Shown: piece by piece, positions 45,472 to 53,334 of the stretch
How the letters are laid out: each line of letters begins with the position of its first letter
How positions within the stretch are numbered: the first letter of the stretch is position 1
DNA from: Planctomycetota bacterium
GTDB taxonomy: Bacteria > Planctomycetota > UBA1135
Direction: 5' to 3'
Length of the DNA stretch: 64,000 nucleotides
NCBI GenBank assembly: GCA_030748415.1
Contig: JASMMA010000013.1
Span: 1-64,000 of the forward strand
Position numbers and translations under genes: made by a program
The notes under the pieces: generated by a model
What the model was told of the DNA's origin: nothing
Database searches by the model: none
The model's input: only the letters and a program-made list of their open reading frames with translations

Positions 45472-46273
45472 CTAAACCCTCCTCTTTAATCCGATGGGTC
45501 CACTCGCCCAGCTTGGAAGAGTCCCGCATTAGCGCGGTTCCGCAGAGAACAGCATCGGCACCCGCAGAAGCGGCTCGTTCAAGCCCTTCCCAGGAATCCA
45601 CTCCGCTTTCGGCAACACGAACAAACTGGGAATCCACTTGGGGTAAAAGATCTTCAACCGTTTTGAAATCAATCTCAAAGGTCGTTAAATCTCGCGCATT
45701 AACACCAACACAATCCGGTTTCACTGCTAAGGCCCGTTCAAGTTCAATCGCATTATGGGCCTCTAACAAAACCGCGAGGTTCAATTCAGCTGCCAATGCT
45801 CGAAGTTCGGAAAGGAGAGAATCGTCAAGGCAAACGGCCATCAACAAAACCGCATCAGCACCCGCATCAGCGGCTTCCCAAACCATATACTCATCCAAAA
45901 TAAAATCTTTGCGTAAACAAGGAAGTCCGCAAGGTTCAACTCGATTCAAATCCATTAAAGAGCCGCCAAAATGGTTTTCTTCGGTCAAAATAGAAAGAGC
46001 ACTGGCTCCGCCTTGTGCGTATTGATTTGCCCGCTCGAGCAAATCCACCTCACTGGATAGGGTTCCAACAGAAGGGGAAATGCGTTTACATTCGGCAATG
46101 ATGGAAAGGGGGCCCCCTTTTAGACAAGAAACAAATCGCTCGCTCCCGTTTTTATTTAAACCTTCCAAGGTTTGGGCCTTCAAGGAGTTCAAGGACCGCT
46201 CATTTCGCCGCATTTCCAAGCGAGAACGAACGGAATCCAAAATCGGATCCAGGCGGGTACCTGTTTCAGTCAC
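45464..46273 (-). CDS. trpC: Indole-3-glycerol phosphate synthase
   Basis: 269 aa. Catalytic residues are in IIAECKRISPSVG and LRKDFILDEYM, with the later GVNARDLTTF and VAESGVDSW segments. It closes the indole ring. The start overlaps the trpD stop by 4 bp. Confidence 0.96.
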   Translation of the reverse strand: MTETGTRLDPILDSVRSRLEMRRNERSLNSLKAQTLEGLNKNGSERFVSCLKGGPLSIIAECKRISPSVGTLSSEVDLLERANQYAQGGASALSILTEENHFGGSLMDLNRVEPCGLPCLRKDFILDEYMVWEAADAGADAVLLMAVCLDDSLLSELRALAAELNLAVLLEAHNAIELERALAVKPDCVGVNARDLTTFEIDFKTVEDLLPQVDSQFVRVAESGVDSWEGLERAASAGADAVLCGTALMRDSSKLGEWTHRIKEEGLGV

Positions 46274-47292
46274 GCGGCCCCCCCTACTCGCTGACTCACA
46301 GAAATAAGACCATCCAGAATCGATTTTGCTCTCCCTGAATCAAGAGCTTCGCGGGCAAGAGCTACACCTTCTAATCCATCTTGAGCAACTTCCCCCACAA
46401 CCAAAGCTGCGGCAGTGTTTTGAAGGATGGCATCGCGGATGGGGCCCTCTTCTCCGGAAAGTAGTTCACTCAAAATCTTTAAGTTCACTTTTGAATCTCC
46501 ACCCTCCAATGCTTCAACAGGTGATTCACTCAAACCAAGATCACACGCATCGAACTGGGGCGCAGGTGCAGAACCCACAGCAATAACTCGATTGGGTCCG
46601 GCGAGAGTGAGTTCATCGGCACCTCCAGCACCATGAACAACATAAGCGCGTTGGGCACCCAAGCTTTCGAGCACTTTTGCGTAGTCCTCTAACTTATCAG
46701 CAACTCCAACTCCCAAAAGCTGTCGATTCACTCGACCCGGGGAACAAAGGGGGCCCAAGTAATTAAAAATTGTGCGGATGCCAAGTTCTTGGCGAACCGG
46801 CGCAACAAATCGCATGGAAGGGTGGAAAGAAGGCGCGAACAAAAACACCATCCCTACCTCTTCAAATACAACTTTTGCTTGTTCGGGGTTTAGCTCTAGG
46901 TGAACACCAGCAACCTCCAGCAAATCTGCGGAACCGCACTTGGATGAAACCGAGCGGTTGCCGTGCTTCACAACTTTTGCACCGGCGGCAGCAGCAACAA
47001 GAGCGGAAGCCGTTGACAAATTAAACGACCCCAAACAATCGCCACCCGTTCCGCAGGTGTCAATTGCCTTATCGGCTCCATGTTCAAAGGGCACCATCGC
47101 ACCGCGCAATGCCTCGGCAGCTCCAACAATTTCATCAACTGTCTCGCCCCGTTGGGCGAGGCCGCGCAGTAAGTCGGCCAAGGCTTCTGTATCCGCGCCC
47201 TCGCAAAGTGCTGTTCCAAAAATATGGCAACACTCCTCGCGACCTAAAGTATCACCCAAGGCAACACGGTCTGCAGCATCTCGAAGAATCAT
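46270..47292 (-). CDS. trpD: Anthranilate phosphoribosyltransferase
   Basis: 340 aa. The PRPP-binding motif DTCGTGGD is clear, as are KHGNRSVSSKCGSADLLE and FLFAPSFHPSM, and the later EELSLAG-like motif ADELTLAG. It transfers phosphoribose to anthranilate. It overlaps trpG and trpC by 4 bp each. Confidence 0.96.
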   Translation of the reverse strand: MILRDAADRVALGDTLGREECCHIFGTALCEGADTEALADLLRGLAQRGETVDEIVGAAEALRGAMVPFEHGADKAIDTCGTGGDCLGSFNLSTASALVAAAAGAKVVKHGNRSVSSKCGSADLLEVAGVHLELNPEQAKVVFEEVGMVFLFAPSFHPSMRFVAPVRQELGIRTIFNYLGPLCSPGRVNRQLLGVGVADKLEDYAKVLESLGAQRAYVVHGAGGADELTLAGPNRVIAVGSAPAPQFDACDLGLSESPVEALEGGDSKVNLKILSELLSGEEGPIRDAILQNTAAALVVGEVAQDGLEGVALAREALDSGRAKSILDGLISVSQRVGGAA

Positions 47293-47879
47293 CGACTCGT
47301 AATCCCCTCTCCAGTCACGCTAAGGAAATTTTGGAGCAAGCGATCGCCCTGTGGAGTCAAAATCGACTCAGGGTGAAACTGAACCCCAAACCATGGATTC
47401 TCGCGATGGCGAACTCCCATGACGAGACCATCTTCGGTCCACGCAGTCAGTTCCAGACAAGCAGGAAGCTCATCCCGTTCTGCCCGCAAACTGTGATATC
47501 GACCCGCAGGGAAAGGGTTCGGAAGTGAGTTAAACACTGGACACTTTCCATCGTGGTGGACCATCGAGGGCTTGCCATGCACGGGAACAGGATCCAACTC
47601 CAACTTCCCACCGCTGGCCAGCACCAAAGATTGGTGGCCTAAACAAACACCAAGCATGGCCATATCCGGAGGAAGTTTCGTGAGAAGCTCCAAACAAATC
47701 CCAGCGCCTTCGGGGCGACCCGGCCCAGGGGAAAGAACAATGCCCGCCGGTTGAAGAGCAAGCGCTTCACTCACGGTTATCTTGTCGTTTCGGTAAACCT
47801 CGACCTGCGCTCCACTCGCCGCTAAAGATTGGTAAAGGTTGTAAGTAAATGAATCGTAATTATCAATGAGGAGAATCAT
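47289..47879 (-). CDS. trpG: Anthranilate synthase glutamine amidotransferase component
   Basis: 196 aa class I amidotransferase. The nucleophile Cys lies in GVCLGHQSL, with the partner His and Glu in GVQFHPESI and the oxyanion strand LSPGPGRPE. It supplies ammonia to TrpE. In many bacteria this protein doubles as PabA; no pabB is present in the window. It overlaps trpE by 4 bp. Confidence 0.95.
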   Translation of the reverse strand: MILLIDNYDSFTYNLYQSLAASGAQVEVYRNDKITVSEALALQPAGIVLSPGPGRPEGAGICLELLTKLPPDMAMLGVCLGHQSLVLASGGKLELDPVPVHGKPSMVHHDGKCPVFNSLPNPFPAGRYHSLRAERDELPACLELTAWTEDGLVMGVRHRENPWFGVQFHPESILTPQGDRLLQNFLSVTGEGITSR

Positions 47880-49354
47880 GAGTTTGCCTCCTCTCCGCCA
47901 AAGAGGCCTGTGCCGGCCAGGCGAAGCGCTTCAAAGAGGGCTTGGGCTTTTTCAAGAGTTTCTGCGTATTCCCGTTCGGGTTTAGAGTCGAAAACAACTC
48001 CTGCACCGGCCTGCAAAGATGCCATGCCATCGCGCACAGCGAAGGTTCGAATCGAAATGGCCATGTCTAGGTTTCCTGAAGAATCTAGGTATCCAAATGC
48101 GCCGGCGTAAGGGCCGCGCGTGTCAGGTTCAATGTCGGCAAGCAGTTGCATTGCGCGAACTTTGGGGGCGCCGCTCACGGTCCCCGCAGGGAAGCTAGCG
48201 GCAAGAGCTTGGAGGGGGCTTTGGTTGGCCGCCAAATCGCACTCCACTCGGCTTACCAAATGTTGAACGCGAGCAAACTTTTCTAAAACTGCATGCTCTT
48301 TCACGCTAACGGTTCCAGTTCGAGCCACACGCCCTAAATCATTTCGCGCTAAGTCAACCAACATGTCGTGCTCTGCTCGTTCTTTGCGGTCGCCCAAAAG
48401 CTCTGCACCCAAACGATCATCTTCATCAGGGTCATCGCTTCGAGCACGAGTGCCCGCAATGGGGCGATTTTGAACTCGCCCAGCGCGCACGGCAACCAAT
48501 CGTTCCGGCGATGAACCGATTAAAGTCAAACCATCGCTCTCAAAAAAGAACATGTGCGGCGAGGGGTTCGTTAAACGAAGGGCTCGGTATAGGCTGAAGG
48601 GTTCACCTTCAAAATCCTGTTCGAATCGCTGGGCCAAAACAGCTTGGAAAATGTCGCCTTGCGTGATGTGTTCTTTCAATGAAGTTACACCCGACTCATA
48701 TTGTTCCCGGGTCATCGAAGAACGCGGTTCGCCCTGGGCCAGACGGAATCGCTGGCCAGGTCCCGGCTCTTGGCCAATTTCGTGGGCAAGTTTGTGAAGG
48801 TCAGCGATTGCGGCATCGTGGCCGCTGGCACCGCCTGGACACGCGGTAATCAAAACTACCTTCTGAGTTGCGTGATCCATTCCCACCACCGTGCGGTAAA
48901 GGTGGAAATCCGCCATGGGAATGGTCCAGGGGTCGGCAGCGGCAGGGGGAATCGTAGGTTCCAAAGCCGTGGACCATTCATAACTCATCATCCCAACCCA
49001 TCCGCCACAGAAGGGCGGAAGTGGTGCCGGGGGCATGGGCAAAGCGAACCGATCCACTACGGTTTGAAGGGCTTCGTGGGGAGTCCCGGGGACTTCCTCT
49101 TCACCGTCCTCGGTGGTCAAAATTCCGCCCCCCCGATGGCCCACAAATCGGGCAACTGGATCCACCCCAAGGAATGACCATCGGGCGATGCGGTCCGGCC
49201 CTTCGGCGGATTCGAGCAGACACAGCTGGTGATTGGCCGCCCGAAGGGACAAAAACAAGCGCACAGGGGTGTGCAAATCAGCCGGAAGCACCAACCAAGC
49301 GAGGCGGTGTTCTTCGGCGGAGGAAGGGGTTGAACTGTGGAGGAATCCGGTCAC
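47876..49354 (-). CDS. trpE: Anthranilate synthase component I
   Basis: 492 aa. The chorismate-binding enzyme has the feedback (tryptophan) site motif LLESAEG near residues 46-52 and the C-terminal catalytic core (IAGTRARSDDPDED, LVDLARNDLGRV, GAPKVRAMQLL). The likely start is the GTG at 49354, 22 bp after the attenuator hairpin; its ribosome site is weak, which fits control through the leader. It is the first structural gene of the trp operon. Confidence 0.95.
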   Translation of the reverse strand: MTGFLHSSTPSSAEEHRLAWLVLPADLHTPVRLFLSLRAANHQLCLLESAEGPDRIARWSFLGVDPVARFVGHRGGGILTTEDGEEEVPGTPHEALQTVVDRFALPMPPAPLPPFCGGWVGMMSYEWSTALEPTIPPAAADPWTIPMADFHLYRTVVGMDHATQKVVLITACPGGASGHDAAIADLHKLAHEIGQEPGPGQRFRLAQGEPRSSMTREQYESGVTSLKEHITQGDIFQAVLAQRFEQDFEGEPFSLYRALRLTNPSPHMFFFESDGLTLIGSSPERLVAVRAGRVQNRPIAGTRARSDDPDEDDRLGAELLGDRKERAEHDMLVDLARNDLGRVARTGTVSVKEHAVLEKFARVQHLVSRVECDLAANQSPLQALAASFPAGTVSGAPKVRAMQLLADIEPDTRGPYAGAFGYLDSSGNLDMAISIRTFAVRDGMASLQAGAGVVFDSKPEREYAETLEKAQALFEALRLAGTGLFGGEEANS

Positions 49355-49357
49355 GGT

Positions 49358-49400
49358 CTTATTAAAACGAGAAACGGGCCATCGTCAAGGACGAGGACCC
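49358..49400 (-). terminator. trp attenuator terminator hairpin
   Basis: On the minus strand, GGGTCCTCGTC pairs with GACGATGGCCC around a CTT loop (49400-49376): ten of eleven positions pair, with one G-T wobble and one C-T mismatch. It is followed by a T-rich run (GTTTCTCGTTTT, 49375-49364). This is a factor-independent terminator placed between the leader peptide and the trpE start, as expected for an attenuator. Confidence 0.72.
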
Positions 49401-49427
49401 GCGGGAAGAGGAGGAGGGAAGACGGCA

Positions 49428-49502
49428 CTATTTGCCACTCCCGGCTCCCGAGTTGCCCTCGGGTCCGGTAAGCCAGCGCCAATACCAATTCTTCGTGCTC
49501 AT
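49428..49502 (-). CDS. trpL: trp operon leader peptide
   Basis: A 24-codon open frame upstream of trpE, too short for usual gene finders: ATG at 49502, TAG at 49430-49428. It begins MSTKNWYWRWLTG, so Trp codons fall at positions 6, 8 and 10, far above chance. The second half of its coding sequence forms a strong hairpin (CCCGAG/CTCGGG around GGCAA, with outer CCGG arms, about 49468-49441). The terminator at 49358-49400 follows. Ribosome stalling on the Trp codons when charged tRNA-Trp is scarce would alter folding and let transcription enter trpE. Its own ribosome site is weak. Confidence 0.8.
   Translation of the reverse strand: MSTKNWYWRWLTGPEGNSGAGSGK
49441..49468 (-). promoter_or_regulatory. 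trpL: trp leader pause/anti-terminator-side hairpin
   Basis: In the minus-strand transcript, CCGG-A-CCCGAG pairs with CTCGGG-AG-CCGG around loop GGCAA. It starts right after the Trp codons and so is positioned to be opened or protected by the translating ribosome. Which strand acts as the anti-terminator has not been worked out. Confidence 0.6.
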
Positions 49503-49664
49503 GTTGGGGAGTTTACACCAAAATACCGAACCCGACCCTTTTTACCGAGAAAAAAAGACCCGACTCACAAGAGGCTCCCGAGGACATCCCATTTCGGCTC
49601 CACCAGAAAACCTCGTGCAAACAAGGGCCGTTGAGCAAAGCAGTCGCTACGGCAAGATGGGGGC
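49503..49664. promoter_or_regulatory. Divergent promoter region between the trp operon and the PqqB-GH16 gene
   Basis: The total gap between trpE and the next gene is 310 bp (49355-49664). It holds the attenuator and trpL on the left, and then this stretch with repeat B3 (49528-49580). A possible minus-strand -10 (TATTTT at about 49518-49523) lies close to trpL. Nothing else was recognised to the right of B3. Confidence 0.4.
49528..49580 (+). repeat. Family-B dispersed repeat (copy B3)
   Basis: CGAACCCGACCC, TTTTTACCGAGAAAAA, GACCCGACTC, CAAGAGGCTCCCG: matches B1 almost throughout. Unlike B1 and B2 it lies between divergent genes, immediately upstream of the trpL start, so it may influence trp promoter activity. 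Confidence 0.8.
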
Positions 49665-51329
49665 ATGCATAAAACTCTCCCCCGCCTTGCTTGGATTTTG
49701 GTGTGCTTTGGGGGCGCGGGGGTATTGGGCGCTTGTTCCATCGCGCCGGGCGAGCGCGGTAAGGAAAAGAGCACATTTCACATTCTTGGCATAGCCCAAG
49801 ATGGTGGCCGGCCACAGTTGGATTGCTCTAAAGACTGTTGTGCGGATTTGGAAAAACCCAAAGACACCGCCCGAGTGGCGGCCATAGGCGTCCGCGGCCA
49901 GCGCGGCTGGTTATTGGTGGATGCCACCCCGGACATCACTCAACAAGTTTCCGCAATGGGAGAAATGCCGGCCGCGATTCTGCTGACTCACGCCCACATC
50001 GGCCATTACCTCGGGTTGGCTCATTTGGGGCGAGAAGCAGCCGGTTCTCACAAACAACAAGTTTGGTGCAGCGAACGCATGGCAAACTTTTTGCGCGGGA
50101 ACGGACCCTGGAATCAACTTTTGAGTTTGGGGCAAATTGAAATTCAAACTTTGAAATCCGGAGTCGCTTGCCACCCCATTCCAGGAGTCACCGTTGTTCC
50201 TTTTGAAGTCCCCCACCGAGATGAATACTCCGACACATTTGCGTTTTCAATCTCAGCTGGAGGCGAGCGTTTGTTTTATGTGCCTGACATTGATGCGTGG
50301 ACGAGGGACAGCTTTGATTTATTGGAAATTGCGCGCACTCATGATTCCTTGTTGCTCGATGGAACATTCTTCAGCAACAACGAATTACCCGGTCGCGACA
50401 TGAGCCTCATCCCTCACCCACGCGTGAGCGAAACCATGGACCTATTAGAACCCATTATCCAAAACGAAAACACTCGCGTTTTATTTACGCATTTGAATCA
50501 CACGAACCCCTTATGGCAATCCACTTCTCCTCAGGCAAAGGAAGTGCGAGCCCGAGGATTCGGAGTTGCAAAACGAGGCCCCCTTCCCATCCACCGAAAA
50601 ATTAACCCCAAACCTACTGCGCCCGTTGAGGGTTACCACTTTGTTTGGTCCGACGAGTTCAACGGAACAAAGTTGGACCCATCCAAATGGGAGGTTCGGC
50701 GCGAAAATGGGAAACATGGGGTTTGCACAATTCGAAGAGACTGCTCTTCACTGGATGGAAACGGCAACTTAGTCTTGACAACTCGACTCACCGAAGAAGG
50801 CCCTGAATCCGGAATGATTAGCACGGATGGTTTTCAGGAATGGACCTACGGACTATTCGAGGCACGCCTTCAGTTTGAAAAGGCACCCGGACACCATGGC
50901 GCCTTTTGGTTACAGTCCGATGATTATGGAAAACTAAAAGATGACCTCGAAGTAAGCGGTTCAGAAATTGACATTATTGAATACTTCGGGGTTCCAATTT
51001 CTCTTTCGCATAACATTCATTGGAACGCCTATCGTTCCAAGGACAAGGCCCATGTCGGGAAAAAGATTGGACTAACTCACGCAAGCCCAAACCCTGAAGA
51101 TACTTTTCGAACCTATTCCTACTTATGGACTCCTAATGAGTCCGTTTTCTTTGTTGATGGAGAAGAAACATGGAGAACCAACGAGGGCCTCTCACATCAT
51201 CCTGAATACATCATTCTTTCAGTGCTGGTCAGCGAATGGGAATCAAAACAAATTGTCCCCGAAGCTTTCCCGGACTCAATGTTGGTCGATTGGGTGAGAG
51301 TTTTCCAGTTGGATTCGAAAGGAGACTGA
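49665..51329 (+). CDS. Lipoprotein fusing a PqqB-like metallo-hydrolase to a GH16 glycoside hydrolase
   Basis: 554 aa. A lipobox LGAC puts the lipidated cysteine at 24. Residues ~37-310 are a metallo-beta-lactamase-fold domain of the PqqB type: LGIAQDGGRPQLDCSKDCC (41-59), THAHIGHYLGL (H109, H111, H114; the usual Asp is Gly), then YVPDID (205-210) and FTHLNHTNP (274-282). Residues ~322-550 are a GH16 (laminarinase-like) domain: FVWSDEFNGTKLDPSKW, and the catalytic ExDxxE as E434, D436, E439 in SEIDIIEYFG. The frame is uninterrupted. The GH16 half predicts cleavage of beta-glucan or similar; the role of the PqqB-like half is unknown. Confidence 0.88.
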   Translation: MHKTLPRLAWILVCFGGAGVLGACSIAPGERGKEKSTFHILGIAQDGGRPQLDCSKDCCADLEKPKDTARVAAIGVRGQRGWLLVDATPDITQQVSAMGEMPAAILLTHAHIGHYLGLAHLGREAAGSHKQQVWCSERMANFLRGNGPWNQLLSLGQIEIQTLKSGVACHPIPGVTVVPFEVPHRDEYSDTFAFSISAGGERLFYVPDIDAWTRDSFDLLEIARTHDSLLLDGTFFSNNELPGRDMSLIPHPRVSETMDLLEPIIQNENTRVLFTHLNHTNPLWQSTSPQAKEVRARGFGVAKRGPLPIHRKINPKPTAPVEGYHFVWSDEFNGTKLDPSKWEVRRENGKHGVCTIRRDCSSLDGNGNLVLTTRLTEEGPESGMISTDGFQEWTYGLFEARLQFEKAPGHHGAFWLQSDDYGKLKDDLEVSGSEIDIIEYFGVPISLSHNIHWNAYRSKDKAHVGKKIGLTHASPNPEDTFRTYSYLWTPNESVFFVDGEETWRTNEGLSHHPEYIILSVLVSEWESKQIVPEAFPDSMLVDWVRVFQLDSKGD

Positions 51330-51351
51330 TTCTCCCCTAAAATCCTCGGCC

Positions 51352-52644
51352 TTGTCCGCCACCGTCACCCTCCATCAAGTTTTTCGCCTTTGGTTACCTT
51401 TGGCGGGAAGCTGGGTGTTGATGGGCGCAGAAATGCCCACATTTACGGCTTTCGTCGCCCGAATGCCCGAACCAGAAATACAGCTGGCTGCATGGGGCTC
51501 TTTGGTCTTCCCTTTGTCTATGACAGTTGAAGGTCCTGTCATTATGCTGCTTGCCGCAAGCACAGCCTTGGCTGTTGATGGCCCTTCCTATCGAAAACTC
51601 CTCCGCTACATGACATGGATGTCGGTCATTCTTACCGCTGTCCATGTTTTGCTTGCCTTTACTCCAGCTTTCTTTTGGGTTGCCCAAGGATTATTAGGCG
51701 TTCCCGAAGAACTCTTAAAACCCGGCCAACTAGGGCTCCAAATCATGACCCCCTGGACCGCGGCAATCGCCTGGCGGCGCCTGAATCAGGGCGTTTTGAT
51801 TCGATATGGAAACTCCCGCGCTGTTGCGATTGGAACCTTTATCCGACTAATCACTCTTACTGGAGCTCTTTGGGCAGGTATGGCCTTTGATTTAGGCTCT
51901 GGTGTCTTTGTCGGCGCCACGGCTGTTGCGCTTGGCGTTACTTTCGAAGCCATCTTTGCTCACTTTATTGTTCAATCGGTAATCCAAGAACGCCTCCCAA
52001 AAGAAAGCGAACATTCCCCCATCACTGTTCGCTCTTTTGCGGTTTTTTACTTCCCACTTGCTCTTACCCCTTTGCTGACCTTAATGATTCACCCAGCAGG
52101 CTCGGCGGCAATCAGCCGAATGCCCATGGCATTGTCTTCCTTGGCAGCTTGGCCCGCAGTTCATGGCTTGGTTTTTCTCACGCGGGGAATGGGGTTTGCA
52201 TTCAATGAAGTGGTCGTCGCACTTGCTGCCAAAGAAGGTGGCGAACAACAACTCCGACGCTTCGCAAAAATGTTGGCCGTAGGAACGATGGGCCTCTTGG
52301 CGCTCATGGGCTTCACCCCTCTCGGTCGCTTATGGTTTGGTTCAGTCTCGGGTCTCTCACCCGAGCTCACGGCAATTTCAGCTTCGGCCATTGTCCTCGC
52401 CATTGTGATGCCGGGATATCAGGTTTATCAATCCCTCTATCAAGGGCTCTTGGTTCACCGGCGAAAAACCCGCGGCGTGAGCGAAGCGGTTGGGCTTTAT
52501 GTGGGACTCGCTTTGGTCGGTCTTTGGGCTGGAACCCAATGGGCAACAGGCCCAGGAATTCAGTGGGCGCTCAGCGTGTTTGTTTTGGCAGGTCTTTCAC
52601 AGACCATTTATCTTCGGCAACGCAGCCGAACACTAAGAACCTGA
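51352..52644 (+). CDS. Multi-pass membrane protein, ANKH/MATE-like transporter
   Basis: 430 aa, about 12 hydrophobic spans. The start at 51352 is a TTG (no ATG gives the first span); the first helix reads VFRLWLPLAGSWVLMGAEMP. A family-like stretch is QIMTPWTAAIAWRRLNQGVLIRYG, reminiscent of progressive-ankylosis (ANKH) proteins in the MATE/MOP flippase superfamily. Substrate unknown; it may export a small anion, drug or lipid precursor. It follows the PqqB-GH16 gene by 22 bp and converges with the SGNH gene (12-bp overlap). Confidence 0.6.
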   Translation: MSATVTLHQVFRLWLPLAGSWVLMGAEMPTFTAFVARMPEPEIQLAAWGSLVFPLSMTVEGPVIMLLAASTALAVDGPSYRKLLRYMTWMSVILTAVHVLLAFTPAFFWVAQGLLGVPEELLKPGQLGLQIMTPWTAAIAWRRLNQGVLIRYGNSRAVAIGTFIRLITLTGALWAGMAFDLGSGVFVGATAVALGVTFEAIFAHFIVQSVIQERLPKESEHSPITVRSFAVFYFPLALTPLLTLMIHPAGSAAISRMPMALSSLAAWPAVHGLVFLTRGMGFAFNEVVVALAAKEGGEQQLRRFAKMLAVGTMGLLALMGFTPLGRLWFGSVSGLSPELTAISASAIVLAIVMPGYQVYQSLYQGLLVHRRKTRGVSEAVGLYVGLALVGLWAGTQWATGPGIQWALSVFVLAGLSQTIYLRQRSRTLRT

Positions 52645-53334
52645 AATTGCTTCGGCCCAGCGGCGATAGCCTTCAGGGGAAAGATGAAGGAAGTCCGGCA
52701 TGATTGCGGGATCGAGGCGGCCGCCCTCTTCTAGAAAAACATCGCCAATGTCTAGGTAGTGAACACGGTCATCGAAGGCCATTCTGGAGATGAGCCGATT
52801 TGCGCCAATATTGATTTGGCGGTTTCGGTCGTTGGGATATTCGCCGCGAGGGAAAATTCCCAAAACCAAAAAGTTCGTGAAGGGCATGCGGTGCTTGAGC
52901 TCCTTGACAATCGTTTTAACGCCTTCTGCTATCTCGGCGGAAGTGTTGTCGCTGGAGTTGTTCGTTCCGATATTCAAAACCACAAGCTTAGGGGTTTGGC
53001 CGTCGAGAGCACCTTGTTGAACTCGCCAAAGCAAATGTTGAGTACGGTCGCCGCTAATCCCCAGGTTTAGGGCTCGCAGACTTCCATAGTTGGCATCCCA
53101 AATCGTTTTGCCATTACTCTCCCAGCCTTGGGTAATGGAGTCACCCATAAAAATAATGTCCCAGTGCGCTTCGGCAGCGAGTGCCATTTGAGCGGCATGC
53201 CGATCCTGCCACCAAGAATCGGGGCGGGAGACAGGAGTAATGGCATCGTTGTCAAGTACCTCAACCTGAGGCTGAGGAACATTGCAAGAAGCAAGAATTG
53301 ATGTTGCTGCTAGAAGGGTGGCGAAGCGCTTCAT
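52633..53334 (-). CDS. SGNH/GDSL-type esterase lipoprotein
   Basis: 233 aa from the ATG at 53334, which overlaps the prolyl oligopeptidase stop by 4 bp. A lipobox (ILASC) follows a short hydrophobic segment. Block I is FMGDSITQGW (Ser nucleophile), block III contains NIGTNN (Asn oxyanion) and block V is DFLHLSPEGY (Asp and His). It resembles platelet-activating-factor acetylhydrolase-like or acetylxylan-type esterases. It should be anchored to the outer or inner membrane facing the periplasm. Confidence 0.88.
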   Translation of the reverse strand: MKRFATLLAATSILASCNVPQPQVEVLDNDAITPVSRPDSWWQDRHAAQMALAAEAHWDIIFMGDSITQGWESNGKTIWDANYGSLRALNLGISGDRTQHLLWRVQQGALDGQTPKLVVLNIGTNNSSDNTSAEIAEGVKTIVKELKHRMPFTNFLVLGIFPRGEYPNDRNRQINIGANRLISRMAFDDRVHYLDIGDVFLEEGGRLDPAIMPDFLHLSPEGYRRWAEAISGS

